Notes: a model not told the origin generated them from the letters alone. A stretch of 64,000 nt of DNA from Curtobacterium caseinilyticum (GCF_030363035.1 NZ_JAUCMN010000007.1:153111-217110); one strand, 5' to 3'; positions 16,459 to 25,517 are shown, counted from the first letter of the stretch. Numbers and translations: made by a program.

Positions 16459-17742
16459 TCATCGGGCGAGGTGCGTGCGGTGCATGAACCACACGACGCC
16501 CTCGGCCAGGGCGACACCGGCGGTGTGCCAGTCGTGCCCACCATCCTCGACCACGCGCTCGGTCACGGCGACCCCGGCGGCGCGCGCAGCTGCCACCACC
16601 CGGGGCACGACCGGGCCGTAGCGGCTGTCGTCCGCACCGGCTGCGACGAACGCGGCGGAGTCGCGGTAGGGCGCACGCTCCGCGAGCACCCGGAGTGGCT
16701 GTGCGGCCTCGTAGGCTGCGTCGTCGCCACGGAAACCCCTCGAGACGGTTTCGCCGCGGTCGCGCAGCACCGGTCCGATCTGACCCGAGACGTCGATCCA
16801 CGAACCGAACCGGTCCGGACGCCCGGCGCCGAGCTGCAGCGCACACGTCCCGCCCTGCGAGAACCCCGAGATCGCCCAGTCGGTGCCACCGGTCGCCGCG
16901 TGCAGGTGTGCGTGCACCCACGCCGGCACGTCCCGGGTCAGGTAGGTGGCGCTGTTGCCGAGCGGGCCGTCGACGCACATCGGGTTGTTCGTCGCCTCGG
17001 CGAGCTGGTCGGGCATCACCACGATCGGGGCGAGCCCGCGGTGCCGCCGCGCGATCGCGTCGAGCCGCGCGACCATCCGTCCGGCCTCGATGATGTTCGC
17101 CGGGGCAGCGCCGGGGCCCTGCCCGGACAGCATCACGACGACGGGGAGTTCCGGGGCGTGCTCGACGAGGGCGGCCGGTGGGAGCCAGACGAGCGCCGGC
17201 CGCGCGTGGAAGTGGGAGACCGCGCCGGGGATCCGCACGGAGCCGTACCGGCCGTGCGCGGGCAGGTCCCGAGGGGGTCGCCAGCTCACGGCGTCGGTGG
17301 GTCGTGGTCCCGGGTGCGCATCGGTCGGCAGCCGGAGTGGCGGTACGTGGGACTCTCCGAGCGCGTCCGCGATCGTCGGGAAGAGTCCGGCGTCGCGGTT
17401 GACCGCCAGGCCGCCGGAGACCAGCGCGAGCGGCACGAGCAGCACCGCCACCGCACGGGCCGGCCGACGGCCGCGGACGAACCCCACCACCGCGACACCG
17501 AGCAGGGCGCAGACGACCCCGGTCCAGATTCGGTCGACCCAGGTGGGCGGGATGTCCAGCACGTCCAGCACGTCGCCGACGAACCACGACAGCAGCGTGC
17601 CGAGCAGTGCGCCCACGACGACCGCCACCGCGACCCACCGCCACGACCGTCGTGTGGCGGCCACGACCGTCACCGCGGTCAGCAGGGTCAGCGCGTACAG
17701 CGGCAGGAGCACGTGGGCGGAGAGGAGTGGGAGGGTCGTCAC
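16459..17742 (-). CDS. Membrane-anchored esterase (alpha/beta hydrolase, esterase D/mycolyltransferase type)
   Basis: A 427-residue protein. The N-terminal 110 residues hold four hydrophobic segments (about 5-30, 36-58, 74-90, 96-113); the rest is an esterase domain facing outward. The catalytic Ser lies in ISGFSQGGT, Asp in AGADDSRYG and His in DGGHDWH, the pattern of the esterase D and antigen-85 superfamily. Corynebacterial relatives act on cell-envelope lipids, but this genus is not expected to make mycolates. It is co-transcribed with the DUF4184 gene. The GTG start is inferred from the first membrane segment and lacks a strong ribosome site. Confidence 0.8.
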   Translation of the reverse strand: MTTLPLLSAHVLLPLYALTLLTAVTVVAATRRSWRWVAVAVVVGALLGTLLSWFVGDVLDVLDIPPTWVDRIWTGVVCALLGVAVVGFVRGRRPARAVAVLLVPLALVSGGLAVNRDAGLFPTIADALGESHVPPLRLPTDAHPGPRPTDAVSWRPPRDLPAHGRYGSVRIPGAVSHFHARPALVWLPPAALVEHAPELPVVVMLSGQGPGAAPANIIEAGRMVARLDAIARRHRGLAPIVVMPDQLAEATNNPMCVDGPLGNSATYLTRDVPAWVHAHLHAATGGTDWAISGFSQGGTCALQLGAGRPDRFGSWIDVSGQIGPVLRDRGETVSRGFRGDDAAYEAAQPLRVLAERAPYRDSAAFVAAGADDSRYGPVVPRVVAAARAAGVAVTERVVEDGGHDWHTAGVALAEGVVWFMHRTHLAR

Positions 17743-18122
17743 GGGCGGGTCCGGCGGTCGGGCGCTCCCGGGTGCCGGCGGGTGACGGGCGGGAGCGGCG
17801 TGGTCCCGCGACCGTAGCGAGCGGAGGTGACCGGGAGGCCGCCGGACCGGGCTTCCCCGGCGCCTTCCCGGCTGACCCTGAGCGACCCCGCACCGACTCC
17901 TGGCCGGGTGACGGTCCGGACCTGTCCGACCGGCCGGTGCCCGGCATCCGGCTGGTCCGTCGGCCAGGGGTCGTCGGCGACCGACCACGGTGCAGCGGAG
18001 CACGACCGGAAGCCCCGGAGCGGGCGGTCCGCCTCCGTGCTCGCTGCGTGCCGGTCCGTACTCCGGGTGTGACCGCGGCGCGTCTGGGCGGCGTCGTCAG
18101 GGGTTCCTGGCAAGGTCGGCGG
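17743..18122. other. 380-bp intergenic region without a supported gene
   Basis: Divergent spacer between the membrane esterase and the Nudix gene. Long open frames cross it on both strands, but none has a start, ribosome site or recognisable product. I see short GC-rich palindromic stretches (for example CCGACCGGCCGGTG near 17928) and nothing else I can support. Confidence 0.5.
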
Positions 18123-18563
18123 ATGGAGTACACGGACTACGACACCCGGCTCGCCGCGTACGCGGTGGTCACCGAGGGCGACCGCGTGCTCCTCGCTCGC
18201 CTCCGCGTGCCCGAGGCCGGCACGTGGACCCTCCCCGGCGGCGGGGTCGAGTTCGACGAGACCGTCGAACAGGCCGTCGTGCGTGAGGTCCTCGAGGAGA
18301 CCGGGTACGAGGCCACGTGCGGCCCGCTGCTCGGCGTCCGGCACCACATCGTGCCGAAGGAGCGTCGGATGCACGACAACGGCCGACCGATGAAGGCGGT
18401 GCAGGTGGTGTTCCGCGCGACCGTCACCGGCGGATCGCTCCGCAGCGAGACCGACGGGTCGACGGACGAGGCGGCATGGGTGCCCGTCGCGGAGCTGCCG
18501 CGCCGCCGGCACGGGCTGCTCGTGCCGATCGCCCTCGGCTGGGCCGGGGCGCTGCACCCCTGA
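18123..18563 (+). CDS. Nudix hydrolase
   Basis: A 146-residue Nudix protein. The Nudix box is complete from about residue 40: GGGVEF, then E, then REVLEETGY, matching GX5EX7REUXEEXGU, so the metal-binding Glu residues are present. The enzymes cleave nucleoside diphosphates linked to another moiety; the substrate is not predictable. The ATG is taken with AAGGT upstream. It is followed by a small helical gene on the same strand. Confidence 0.9.
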   Translation: MEYTDYDTRLAAYAVVTEGDRVLLARLRVPEAGTWTLPGGGVEFDETVEQAVVREVLEETGYEATCGPLLGVRHHIVPKERRMHDNGRPMKAVQVVFRATVTGGSLRSETDGSTDEAAWVPVAELPRRRHGLLVPIALGWAGALHP

Positions 18564-18627
18564 CCACCGCGGGCCGTCGGGCGGCTCCGGGTAGCGTCGT
18601 GTCCGTGACCGACCGGAGGGAGCGGAC

Positions 18628-19017
18628 GTGAGCGGCGAGGCCACCGACCTGTCGGCCCGGCTCTGGGACGAGCGCGCCGTGCTCGAACGTCTGGTCGCCC
18701 TGGTCGACGACCCCGACACCGGCCCCGACGACGGCCCTCGCGCCGCTGCCACCGCCACCGCTCTGCCCCTGCTCGACCGACTGCGCGCGCTGCGCCTCGA
18801 GCAGGACGTCCTCGTGCACGCCCTGGCCGAGCAGTGGGGTGCGGCACCGGACACGGCCACGCTCCGCTCGCTCGAACGGGTCGCGCCACCGCCGTGGGAC
18901 CTGCTCCTGCCCGACCACCTGGCGGCCCTGGCCACCCTGAGCGCCCGGCTCGACTCCCTCGTCCCGCTCGGCCCGGTCCGCGATGCCTGGGACCGGATCA
19001 GGGCTCGAGCACGCTGA
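18628..19017 (+). CDS. Hypothetical helical protein (129 aa)
   Basis: A soluble, mostly alpha-helical, Leu/Ala-rich protein from a GTG start with GGAGGG eight bases before it. The pattern ERLVALVDDP...LLDRLRALRLEQDVLVHALAEQWG suggests a helical bundle. No catalytic motif, signal or membrane segment. It lies between the Nudix and kinase genes, all on the plus strand. Function unknown. Confidence 0.65.
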   Translation: MSGEATDLSARLWDERAVLERLVALVDDPDTGPDDGPRAAATATALPLLDRLRALRLEQDVLVHALAEQWGAAPDTATLRSLERVAPPPWDLLLPDHLAALATLSARLDSLVPLGPVRDAWDRIRARAR

Positions 19018-19117
19018 GCGCGCTGAGCGCGTTGGCGGACGGGTCGGTGCACCAGGCGACCAGCGGTCCACCGTGCCGGTCACGCCGGAGGACCACCGCG
19101 CCTGCGAGGATGGTGCG

Positions 19118-19759
19118 GTGACCCCGCCCGAGCTGTCCGTCGACGCCGCCGTCGAGCGCGCCGTCGCGCTCGCCGACTCCGACGGGCGCAGTGTGCTCGG
19201 CATCGCCGGGGCGCCCGGTGCCGGCAAGTCGACCCTCGCGCGTCGGGTCGTCGCAGCCGTCGACGCCGCGCACGGCCCGGGCACCGCGGTGCAGGTCCCG
19301 ATGGACGGGTTCCACCTGACGAACGCCGCCCTCGACGCGCTCGGACGCCGCGACCGCAAGGGTGCGATCGACACCTTCGACGCCGGCGGCTACGTCGCGC
19401 TCGTCCGTCGCCTGGCGACCGCCGACGAGGACGTCGTCTGGGCACCGGACTTCGACCGCCGGGTCGACGAGCCCGTCGCCGGGAGCATCCCGGTGCCGCG
19501 CACCGCCCGGCTCGTCGTCACCGAGGGCAACTACCTGCTCGACGCCGACGAGCCCTGGTCCGCGCTGCCGACGCTGTTCGCCGAGACCTGGGCGTGCGTC
19601 GTGGACGACCGGGTCCGCGTCGACCGCCTGGTGGGCCGGCACATGCGGCACGGACGCGACCACGAGGCGGCCCGCAGCTGGGCGGTCGAGGTCGACGGCG
19701 TGAACGCGGCGAGGGTCGCGACGACGGTGACCCGAGCCTCCCGGACGGTGCGGACATGA
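19118..19759 (+). CDS. P-loop nucleoside/sugar kinase (uridine kinase-like)
   Basis: A 213-residue kinase of the uridine kinase/pantothenate kinase group. Walker A GAPGAGKST is at residues 31-39; VQVPMDGFHLTNAALDALGRRDRKGA is the lid and substrate segment (the PMDGFH motif is typical of the FrcK-like subgroup); ARLVVTEGNYLL is the Walker B strand; GRHMRHGRD carries phosphate-binding Arg residues. Substrate unknown. The GTG is preceded by GAGGAT at six bases, a leaderless pattern. Its stop overlaps the start of a 38-codon frame (ATGA). Confidence 0.88.
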   Translation: MTPPELSVDAAVERAVALADSDGRSVLGIAGAPGAGKSTLARRVVAAVDAAHGPGTAVQVPMDGFHLTNAALDALGRRDRKGAIDTFDAGGYVALVRRLATADEDVVWAPDFDRRVDEPVAGSIPVPRTARLVVTEGNYLLDADEPWSALPTLFAETWACVVDDRVRVDRLVGRHMRHGRDHEAARSWAVEVDGVNAARVATTVTRASRTVRT

Positions 19760-19872
19760 CCGCAGCACGGCCGACCGCCGCACGACCGACGACCGCCGCA
19801 CGACCGACCGCCGCACGACCGGACGCCCAGCGCCCGGACCCCGGCGCGACCAGACGACAGGAGCGACCATGA
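19756..19872 (+). CDS. Putative 38-aa TAARP-repeat peptide coupled to both neighbours
   Basis: The frame opens at an ATG overlapping the kinase stop (ATGA) and closes at a TGA overlapping the start of the NmrA-like gene (ATGA). The product is low complexity, with TAARP repeated four times and then an Arg/Pro-rich tail, encoded by imperfect repeats of GACCGCCGCACGACC. Either it is a real small peptide or a translated bridge that keeps ribosomes moving from the kinase to the reductase. Composition alone would not support a gene; the double overlap does. Confidence 0.4.
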   Translation: MTAARPTAARPTTAARPTAARPDAQRPDPGATRRQERP

Positions 19873-20702
19873 CCATCGCCATCACCGGGGCCACCGGCAA
19901 CATCGGCGGTGCCGTCGCCCGCGCGCTCGCCGCGTCGGGCACGCCCTTCCGCATGCTCGTCCGTGACGCGAGCCGCGCGCCGGAGCTGCCGGGCGCTGAG
20001 GTCGCGGTCGCGTCCTTCGCCGACGCCGACGCGAGCCGCGCGGCACTCGAGGGCGTGGACACGCTGCTCATGGTCTCCGGTTCCGAGGCGCAGGACCGGC
20101 TCGACCAGCACCGGACCTTCGTGGACGCCGCTGCGGAGGCGGGCGTCGGGCACGTCGTCTACACGTCCTTCGCGGGTGCCGCTCCGGACGCGACCTTCAC
20201 CCTGGGGCGCGACCACTGGGCGACCGAGCGGGCGATCGAGGCGACGTCGATGGCGCACACGTTCCTCCGCGACTCGTTCTACCTCGACTTCGTCGAGGAC
20301 CTGGTCGGCGAGGACGGGGTGATCCGCGGGCCGGCCGCCGACGGAGCGATGGCCGCCGTCGCACGGGCCGACGTGGCCCGGGTCGCGACCGAGGTGCTGC
20401 TGCACCCGTCGGAGCACCGTGACCGGACGTACGACCTGACCGGGCCGGAGGCGATCACCCTCGCGCAGGCCGCTGCCATCGTGTCCGAAGTGCGCGGTCG
20501 GACGGTCACCTACCACCCGGAGACGGTGGAGGAGGCCTACGCCTCACGGGCGCGCTGGAACCCCGAACCGTGGCAGGCCGATGCCTGGGTGAGCACCTAC
20601 ACGGCCATCGCCGAGGGCGCGCTGGCGCACGTGTCCACGGACGTCGAGCGGGTCACCGGACGTCGTCCGCTCTCGCTGCGCGAGGTGCTGCAGGCGGGTT
20701 GA
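19869..20702 (+). CDS. NmrA-like NAD(P)-binding reductase (atypical SDR)
   Basis: A 277-residue atypical short-chain dehydrogenase. The Rossmann start MTIAITGATGNIGGAVARAL has the TGATGNIG motif at residues 6-13; YTSFAG (about 98-103) is followed by WATERAIEATSMAHTFLR, as in quinone reductase QOR2-type proteins. AGGAG lies just before the ATG. Family members act as redox sensors or quinone/ketone reductases; the substrate is unknown. It ends an apparent operon with the upstream kinase. Confidence 0.88.
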   Translation: MTIAITGATGNIGGAVARALAASGTPFRMLVRDASRAPELPGAEVAVASFADADASRAALEGVDTLLMVSGSEAQDRLDQHRTFVDAAAEAGVGHVVYTSFAGAAPDATFTLGRDHWATERAIEATSMAHTFLRDSFYLDFVEDLVGEDGVIRGPAADGAMAAVARADVARVATEVLLHPSEHRDRTYDLTGPEAITLAQAAAIVSEVRGRTVTYHPETVEEAYASRARWNPEPWQADAWVSTYTAIAEGALAHVSTDVERVTGRRPLSLREVLQAG

Positions 20703-21283
20703 CCCGCCGCGAGAACGTCCGTTCTCCCCAAGTTGTGGGGCTCGTGGGCGGTGGTGACGCGGTGGTCCACTTGCGGAGTGTCCGGCGTTCGTGCCGGAAC
20801 CGCCGGACCCCCGTCGGCCCGGCGGTCGACGTGTCTGGCTGCGTTCGGGTCGTGGCCAGGCACAGCGCTCCTGACGGCGGCCCGCGCCAGTCCGCACTGC
20901 GAACGAACCTGTGAGGCGGAGCGTCCGGGCCTCGTAGTGTCGGCTCCGCTACTCCGCGGGACCCTGACCGCGGGAGCCCGGATCCCTGTTCCCGGGCTGG
21001 TCTCGTCTGCAACCCAGCGTCGCACCCGACGGCGCCGTAGCGCGGGGGTGCCCGCCTCGGACCCGAACCACGACGGGCGCTCCCGCAACCCTCCACCGCC
21101 GGGCTCGACGAGTCCGCGTCCGCCTCGGCCGGGAGGCACGGCCCCCGGCCGCCGCACCGGTCGCGGCGTGCACGTGGTCCGTCCCACCCGTGGTTCGGCG
21201 GGCGCGTCAGTGGTTCGGCGGGCGCGTCAGGTGACGCGTCGCGCGTCCGGCGTCGCGTCGCGCCGCGTCACGCCGCGGATGCG
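20703..21283. other. 581-bp intergenic region without a supported gene
   Basis: Between the NmrA-like gene and the convergent transporter. It starts with two adjacent hairpins, GAGAAC-GTCC-GTTCTC at 20711-20726 and CCCCA-AGTTG-TGGGG at 20726-20740, a plausible transcript end. Its right end holds a 20-base tandem duplication (21191-21230) and a dense run of GCGTCGCG-like words. Open frames exist on both strands but give Arg/Pro-rich products with no recognisable domain, so I call none. Confidence 0.5.
21191..21230. repeat. 20-bp perfect tandem duplication
   Basis: TGGTTCGGCGGGCGCGTCAG occurs twice head to tail, followed by GCGTC/GACGCGTCGC-rich sequence up to the end of the transporter gene. 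It looks like recent slippage or duplication. Confidence 0.85.
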
Positions 21284-22555
21284 TCAGGCGACGCGTCGCG
21301 CCGCGATGGTCCCGGCGACGCCGAGGGTCAGCACCGCGACGAGCACGACGAGCAGCGGTGCCGTCCAGTCGCCGGTCGCTCCGTGCAACGACCCGGCGAC
21401 GAGCGGCCCGGCCGAGCCGATCAGGTACCCGCCGCCCTGCACGAACGCCGACATCCGCCTGGCGTCGTCGTCACTCGTCACGATCCGGACGATCACGATG
21501 AAGATGACCGTGATGCCGCCGCCCTGCGCCGCCCCGCCGAGGATCGACCAGAGCAACCAGAGCTGCGGTGCGAACAGCAGCCCGAGCGGCATCGCGAGCC
21601 AGAGGACGGCCACGAGCGCGATGATCCCGCGCGGCCGGAACCGGGTGGCGAGCACCGGGACCCCGAGCGCGCCGACGACCGCCATGATCTGGAACACGGA
21701 CGAGCTCGCCCCGGAGGACTCCGCCGAGAACCCGATCTCGTCGTGCAGCAGCGTCGGGATCCACGCCGTGAGCGCGTAGTACGAGAACGCCTGGCCGCCG
21801 AACGCCAGCGTCAGTCCCCAGGTGATGAGCCGCCGGGCCGGGCGGACCGGCTCCGTGACCGCGTCGGAACGGGAGCCGGACGGCACCGTGCGGATCGATC
21901 CGGTCTCGGTGAGCAGCTCGACCGGGCCGGTCGCGACCACGGGTTCGACCCGGGCCGGCCGGAGCCACGCGGCCCGCGCACCGACGGCGTACGTCCACGC
22001 CAGGCCGGCCACGACCGCGAAGAGCGCCCACACCGCGATCGCGACGGGCCAGCCCCAGGCCGTGGCGATCGGCGCCGTGCCGAGCGAGGTGATCATCGAC
22101 CCGACGTTGAGCGCCGACGTGTACACGCCCGTGACGATGCCGACGCGCTCGGGCGAGGTGTCCCGCCGGATCACGACCGGCACGACGACGTTGCCGATCG
22201 TGATGCCGATGCCGATCACCGCCGTGCCGACCAGCAGCGCCGCCGACGAGGGCAGGGACCGCACGACCGTGCCCGCGAGCACGATGACCAGCGAGAGCGA
22301 CACCGCCCGCTCCGGGTCGGCCTTCGCGATGACCCAGCTGGCGAACGGCGTCGCGAGCGAGAAGCACAGCACCGGGATCGTCGTGAGGAGTCCGGCGATC
22401 GTCGCGGTCAGGCCGAGGTCCGCCCGGATCTCGCCGATCACGGGAGCCGGGGCGACGATCGGCCCGCGGAAGTTCAGGGCGATGAGGACGATCGCGGCCG
22501 GCAGCAGCCAGGCGGCCCCGCGGAGTCCGCGACGAACCGCGGTGCCGTCCGTCAC
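21284..22555 (-). CDS. MFS transporter, CynX/NimT family
   Basis: A 423-residue, 12-segment membrane transporter. The first helix ends LIALNFRGPIVAPAPVIGEI, the typical CynX/NimT start, and IPVLCFSLATPFASWVIAKADPERA follows helix 2; a longer hydrophilic loop (about 198-235) separates the two halves. Relatives carry cyanate or 2-nitroimidazole-like compounds, but the substrate is not predictable. The GTG start overlaps the stop of the upstream HAD phosphatase (GTGA), so the two form one operon. Confidence 0.88.
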   Translation of the reverse strand: MTDGTAVRRGLRGAAWLLPAAIVLIALNFRGPIVAPAPVIGEIRADLGLTATIAGLLTTIPVLCFSLATPFASWVIAKADPERAVSLSLVIVLAGTVVRSLPSSAALLVGTAVIGIGITIGNVVVPVVIRRDTSPERVGIVTGVYTSALNVGSMITSLGTAPIATAWGWPVAIAVWALFAVVAGLAWTYAVGARAAWLRPARVEPVVATGPVELLTETGSIRTVPSGSRSDAVTEPVRPARRLITWGLTLAFGGQAFSYYALTAWIPTLLHDEIGFSAESSGASSSVFQIMAVVGALGVPVLATRFRPRGIIALVAVLWLAMPLGLLFAPQLWLLWSILGGAAQGGGITVIFIVIVRIVTSDDDARRMSAFVQGGGYLIGSAGPLVAGSLHGATGDWTAPLLVVLVAVLTLGVAGTIAARRVA

Positions 22556-23214
22556 GAGGCCGGCAGCAGGATCGGCAGCAGGTCGAGCGGGGTCGCCGCC
22601 TGCGCGACGGTGCCCTCGGCCTCGGACGGGGCGCCGTACCCCCACTCGGCGAAGACGACCGGGACGCCGTGCACGCGGGCGCCCTCGACGTCGTGCAGCC
22701 GGTCGCCGACGAGCACCGGTCGGCTGACGTCGTGCCCGGCGGCACCGAGGCGACGCAGGGCCTCGGCGACGACGTCGGCCTTGGCGCTCCGGACCTCGTC
22801 GTCGCTGGCACCGGTGACGAAGTCGATGTACCCGGTCAGGCCGTAGTGGTCGAGGATGACGGTCGCCGGCGTCTCGGGCTTGCTCGTCGCGGTCGAGATC
22901 GGCAGGCCGGCCTCGTGCAGGGTGCGGAGGACGACGTCGACGTCGGGGAACATCGCCGAGTCGAGGGCCCCGTGCGACAGGTAGTGCTCCCGGTAGACGG
23001 CGAGCGTGTGCTCCGCCTGCGCGTCGTCCATCCCCATGGCCGTCCGGAAGGTGTCCATGATCGGCGGACCGACGAACGACATCAGCGTCGCGTGGTCGGG
23101 CACGGGCACGCCGACCGTGCGGAAGGTGTGCGTCATGCTCTCGAGGATCCCCGGAGCGGAGTCGCTGATGGTCCCGTCGAGGTCGAACAGGATGGCGGTG
23201 TACGGGCGGGTCAT
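22552..23214 (-). CDS. HAD-superfamily phosphatase, phosphoglycolate phosphatase-like
   Basis: A 220-residue HAD hydrolase. Motif I is LFDLDGTISDS (residues 9-19, nucleophile Asp11), motif II TATSKP, motif III Lys in SAKADVV, and motif IV GDRLHDVEGA. The cap domain between residues 20 and 95 is the helical C1 type of the Gph/PGP group. It is translationally coupled to the MFS gene. A nested palindrome lies about 100 bases upstream. Confidence 0.88.
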   Translation of the reverse strand: MTRPYTAILFDLDGTISDSAPGILESMTHTFRTVGVPVPDHATLMSFVGPPIMDTFRTAMGMDDAQAEHTLAVYREHYLSHGALDSAMFPDVDVVLRTLHEAGLPISTATSKPETPATVILDHYGLTGYIDFVTGASDDEVRSAKADVVAEALRRLGAAGHDVSRPVLVGDRLHDVEGARVHGVPVVFAEWGYGAPSEAEGTVAQAATPLDLLPILLPAS

Positions 23215-23310
23215 GTCCTGCCCAGCCTAGTCGCGGCGGTCGACGCGACCAGGGGACGGGCCGCAGGGCGTGTGGCGGAGGTGGGGCGTGCCTCCCGGCC
23301 GCGTCTTCCA

Positions 23311-23374
23311 CGGAACCAGGTTCCGGACACAGCACCACGCTCTTCCGCGGTGTGGTGTCCGGAACCTGGTTCCG
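23311..23374. repeat. Nested inverted repeat between nucS and the HAD gene
   Basis: The 20-base arm at 23311-23330 is perfectly inverted at 23355-23374, with a 24-base loop that pairs partly. Each arm is itself a palindrome, GGAACC-A/T-GGTTCC. It may end the nucS transcript, or be a double operator for the HAD/MFS operon, or be a mobile palindromic repeat. I cannot decide among these from the sequence. Confidence 0.7.
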
Positions 23375-23411
23375 GGGAGCACACGGAGCGCACCCCGCGG
23401 TCGGCGCCGCC

Positions 23412-24107
23412 TCAGAACAGGCGGGTGTGCCCGCCCTCGATGCCCCGCATCGCGTCGTAGTCGAGCACGAGGACGCGGATGCCGCGGTCCTCGGCGAGGG
23501 TGCGGGCCTGCGGTGCCACCGTCTGCGCGGCCAGCACCCCCTGCACCGGACGGAGCAGCGGGTCGCGGTTCATCAGCTCGAGGTAGCGCGTGAGCTGCTC
23601 GACGGCGTCGATGTTGGCGTTGCGCTTCATCTCGACCGCGACGCTCGCGCCCGCGTCGTCCCGCGCCAGGATGTCCACCGGGCCGATGGCGGTCATGTAC
23701 TCGCGACGGACCAGGGTGTGGCCGTCACCGAGGAGCTCGATCTGCTCGGCCAGGAGCTGCTGCAGGTGCGCCTCGACCCCGTCCTTCACCAGGCCCGGGT
23801 CGACGCCGAGGTCGTGCGACTCGTCCGCGAGCACCTCGTACAGGCTGACGATGAGCTTGTCCTGCGTCTTCTTCTGCGTGACGGTCCAGACCTGCGTGAT
23901 GCCGGCGGTCGCCTGCTCCTCGTCGGGCTCGGTCATCTCGATCGAGCACGGCGGGCTCATCCAGTTCAGCGGCTTGTAGCTGCCGCCGTCGGAGTGGACG
24001 AGCAGCGAGCCGTCCGCCTTGAGCATGAGCAGGCGGGTCGCGAGCGGCAGGTGGGCCGACAGGCGTCCGGCGTAGTCGACGGAGCAGCGGGCGATGACGA
24101 GACGCAC
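23412..24107 (-). CDS. nucS: NucS/EndoMS mismatch-specific endonuclease
   Basis: A 231-residue endonuclease of the non-canonical mismatch repair pathway of actinobacteria and archaea, which lack MutS and MutL. The start [20 protein letters not shown] is the conserved N-terminal DNA-binding domain. The C-terminal RecB-like nuclease has Asp145 (GPVDILARD) and Glu159-Met-Lys161 (AVEMKR). The C-terminal HTRLF tail resembles the beta-clamp-binding end known in mycobacterial NucS. It lies alone between two transporters. Identification is firm. Confidence 0.97.
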   Translation of the reverse strand: MRLVIARCSVDYAGRLSAHLPLATRLLMLKADGSLLVHSDGGSYKPLNWMSPPCSIEMTEPDEEQATAGITQVWTVTQKKTQDKLIVSLYEVLADESHDLGVDPGLVKDGVEAHLQQLLAEQIELLGDGHTLVRREYMTAIGPVDILARDDAGASVAVEMKRNANIDAVEQLTRYLELMNRDPLLRPVQGVLAAQTVAPQARTLAEDRGIRVLVLDYDAMRGIEGGHTRLF

Positions 24108-24116
24108 CCGGCGATC

Positions 24117-25517
24117 CTAACGGTCGGTGCGTGCTCCGGCGTCCGCTCGGTCCGTCGGCTCGGCCGTACCGGCCGTTGCGGTCGGTCGGGTCGTCCCGGC
24201 CTGGAGGCGCGGGGCACGCCCGTCGTCGGCCGTCCCGTCCGTGCCCTGGTCACCACCGGTGCCGTGGTCGCCACCGGCCCGCTGCTCACGCCGTCGCCGC
24301 AGGGTCTCCGCCGCGGCGCCCGTCTCGCGGGCCGCGCCCGACGCCAGGCCGGCGGCGATGATGAACACGAACACCACGAGCAGGGCGCCGAGCAGGCCGA
24401 TGTGCTCGCCCAGGAACCCGATGAGCGGCGGGCCGGCGAGGAACGCCACGTACCCGATCGTCGCGACGGCGCTGACCTTGAGCGCAGCCGAGCGGGGGTC
24501 GTCCGCCGCGGCGGACATCCCCATCGGGAAGCCGAGGCTCGCGCCGAGGCCCCAGAGCACCACGCCGACGATCGCGATCGGGATGACGTCCACGAAGATG
24601 AGGAGCCCGAGGCCGACCACGGCGACGGCAGCGCTCACGCGGAGCACCGGCACCCGGCCGAACCGGTCGATGAGCGGGCTGCCGGCGATGCGCCCCGCGG
24701 TCATCGCGGCGAGGAACACCGTGAGGACCGCCGAACCGGCCGCGTTGTCGAGCCCGTGACCGTCGATCATCGCCAGGGGCAGCCAGTCGTTGGCGGAGCC
24801 CTCGGCCAGGGCCATGCCGAGGACGATGACGCCGATGAGCAGTGTCGACGGCTGCGCCCAGACCTGCCAGCGGGTGAGCTGCACGGGGGTCGGGCTGGTG
24901 GCGGTGGACTCGTGCTCCTCGAACCGGTGCTCGTCGCCGAAGCGTGACGCGGCCGCGAGCATGACCAGGCAGACTACCACGCCGAGGACGGCGAAGTGCA
25001 GGACCACCGGCACCTCGAGGGCCTCGGTCAGGGCGCCCAGACCGGCACCCGCGAGCGTCCCGACGCTGAAGGCCGCGTGGAAGAGCGGCATGATCGTGCG
25101 CCCGCCGGCCTTCTCGGCGGCGGCACCCGAGACGTTCATCGACACGTCGACCAGGCCGTTGCCGAAGCCGAACGCGATGAGCCCGACCCAGATGGCCGCG
25201 AAGCCCCAGCCCGCGGTGACGGCGACGCCCGCGAACACCAGACCGACCGCCAGGCAGACCGCAGCGACCTGGACGCCCCGCCGTGCCCCGACCTTCGCGA
25301 CGATGTGGCCGGCGAACGTCAGGCCACCGATCGAGCCGACGGCCATGCCCAGCACGAGCAGGCCCATCTCGAACGTGCTCGCTCCCAGGGAGTCGCGGAC
25401 GCTCGGGATCCGGCCGAGCCAGGTGGCGATCGCGAGCCCGGAGAGCGTGAAGGCCACGAAGACCGCGGCGATCCAGACGCGGGTGGTCGGGGCGGTGCGG
25501 GCGGACGTCGTCGTCAT
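24117..25517 (-). CDS. MFS transporter controlled by the divergent LacI regulator
   Basis: A 466-residue, 12-segment MFS protein. Typical segments are TWLGRIPSVRDSLG after helix 1, GHIVAKVGARRG as motif A between helices 2 and 3, and GNGLVDVSMNVSGAAAEK in helix 4-5, as in YbjJ/FucP-like transporters. The last 65 residues are a charged, low-complexity Gly/Thr/Asp/Arg tail in the cytoplasm. It is transcribed away from a LacI gene with a perfect palindrome in the gap, so sugar-type induction is likely. The substrate is unknown. Confidence 0.88.
   Translation of the reverse strand: MTTTSARTAPTTRVWIAAVFVAFTLSGLAIATWLGRIPSVRDSLGASTFEMGLLVLGMAVGSIGGLTFAGHIVAKVGARRGVQVAAVCLAVGLVFAGVAVTAGWGFAAIWVGLIAFGFGNGLVDVSMNVSGAAAEKAGGRTIMPLFHAAFSVGTLAGAGLGALTEALEVPVVLHFAVLGVVVCLVMLAAASRFGDEHRFEEHESTATSPTPVQLTRWQVWAQPSTLLIGVIVLGMALAEGSANDWLPLAMIDGHGLDNAAGSAVLTVFLAAMTAGRIAGSPLIDRFGRVPVLRVSAAVAVVGLGLLIFVDVIPIAIVGVVLWGLGASLGFPMGMSAAADDPRSAALKVSAVATIGYVAFLAGPPLIGFLGEHIGLLGALLVVFVFIIAAGLASGAARETGAAAETLRRRREQRAGGDHGTGGDQGTDGTADDGRAPRLQAGTTRPTATAGTAEPTDRADAGARTDR

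Noticed and set aside
20711..20726. LexA-like SOS box (GAAC-N4-GTTC)
   Set aside because: The core matches, but it lies downstream of a gene and upstream of none on either strand, next to a second hairpin. A transcript end is more likely.
21383..22846. 487-residue plus-strand reading frame
   Set aside because: It is antisense to the CynX-type transporter and HAD genes, its product is Arg/Asp/His-rich with no domain, and it has no start signal.
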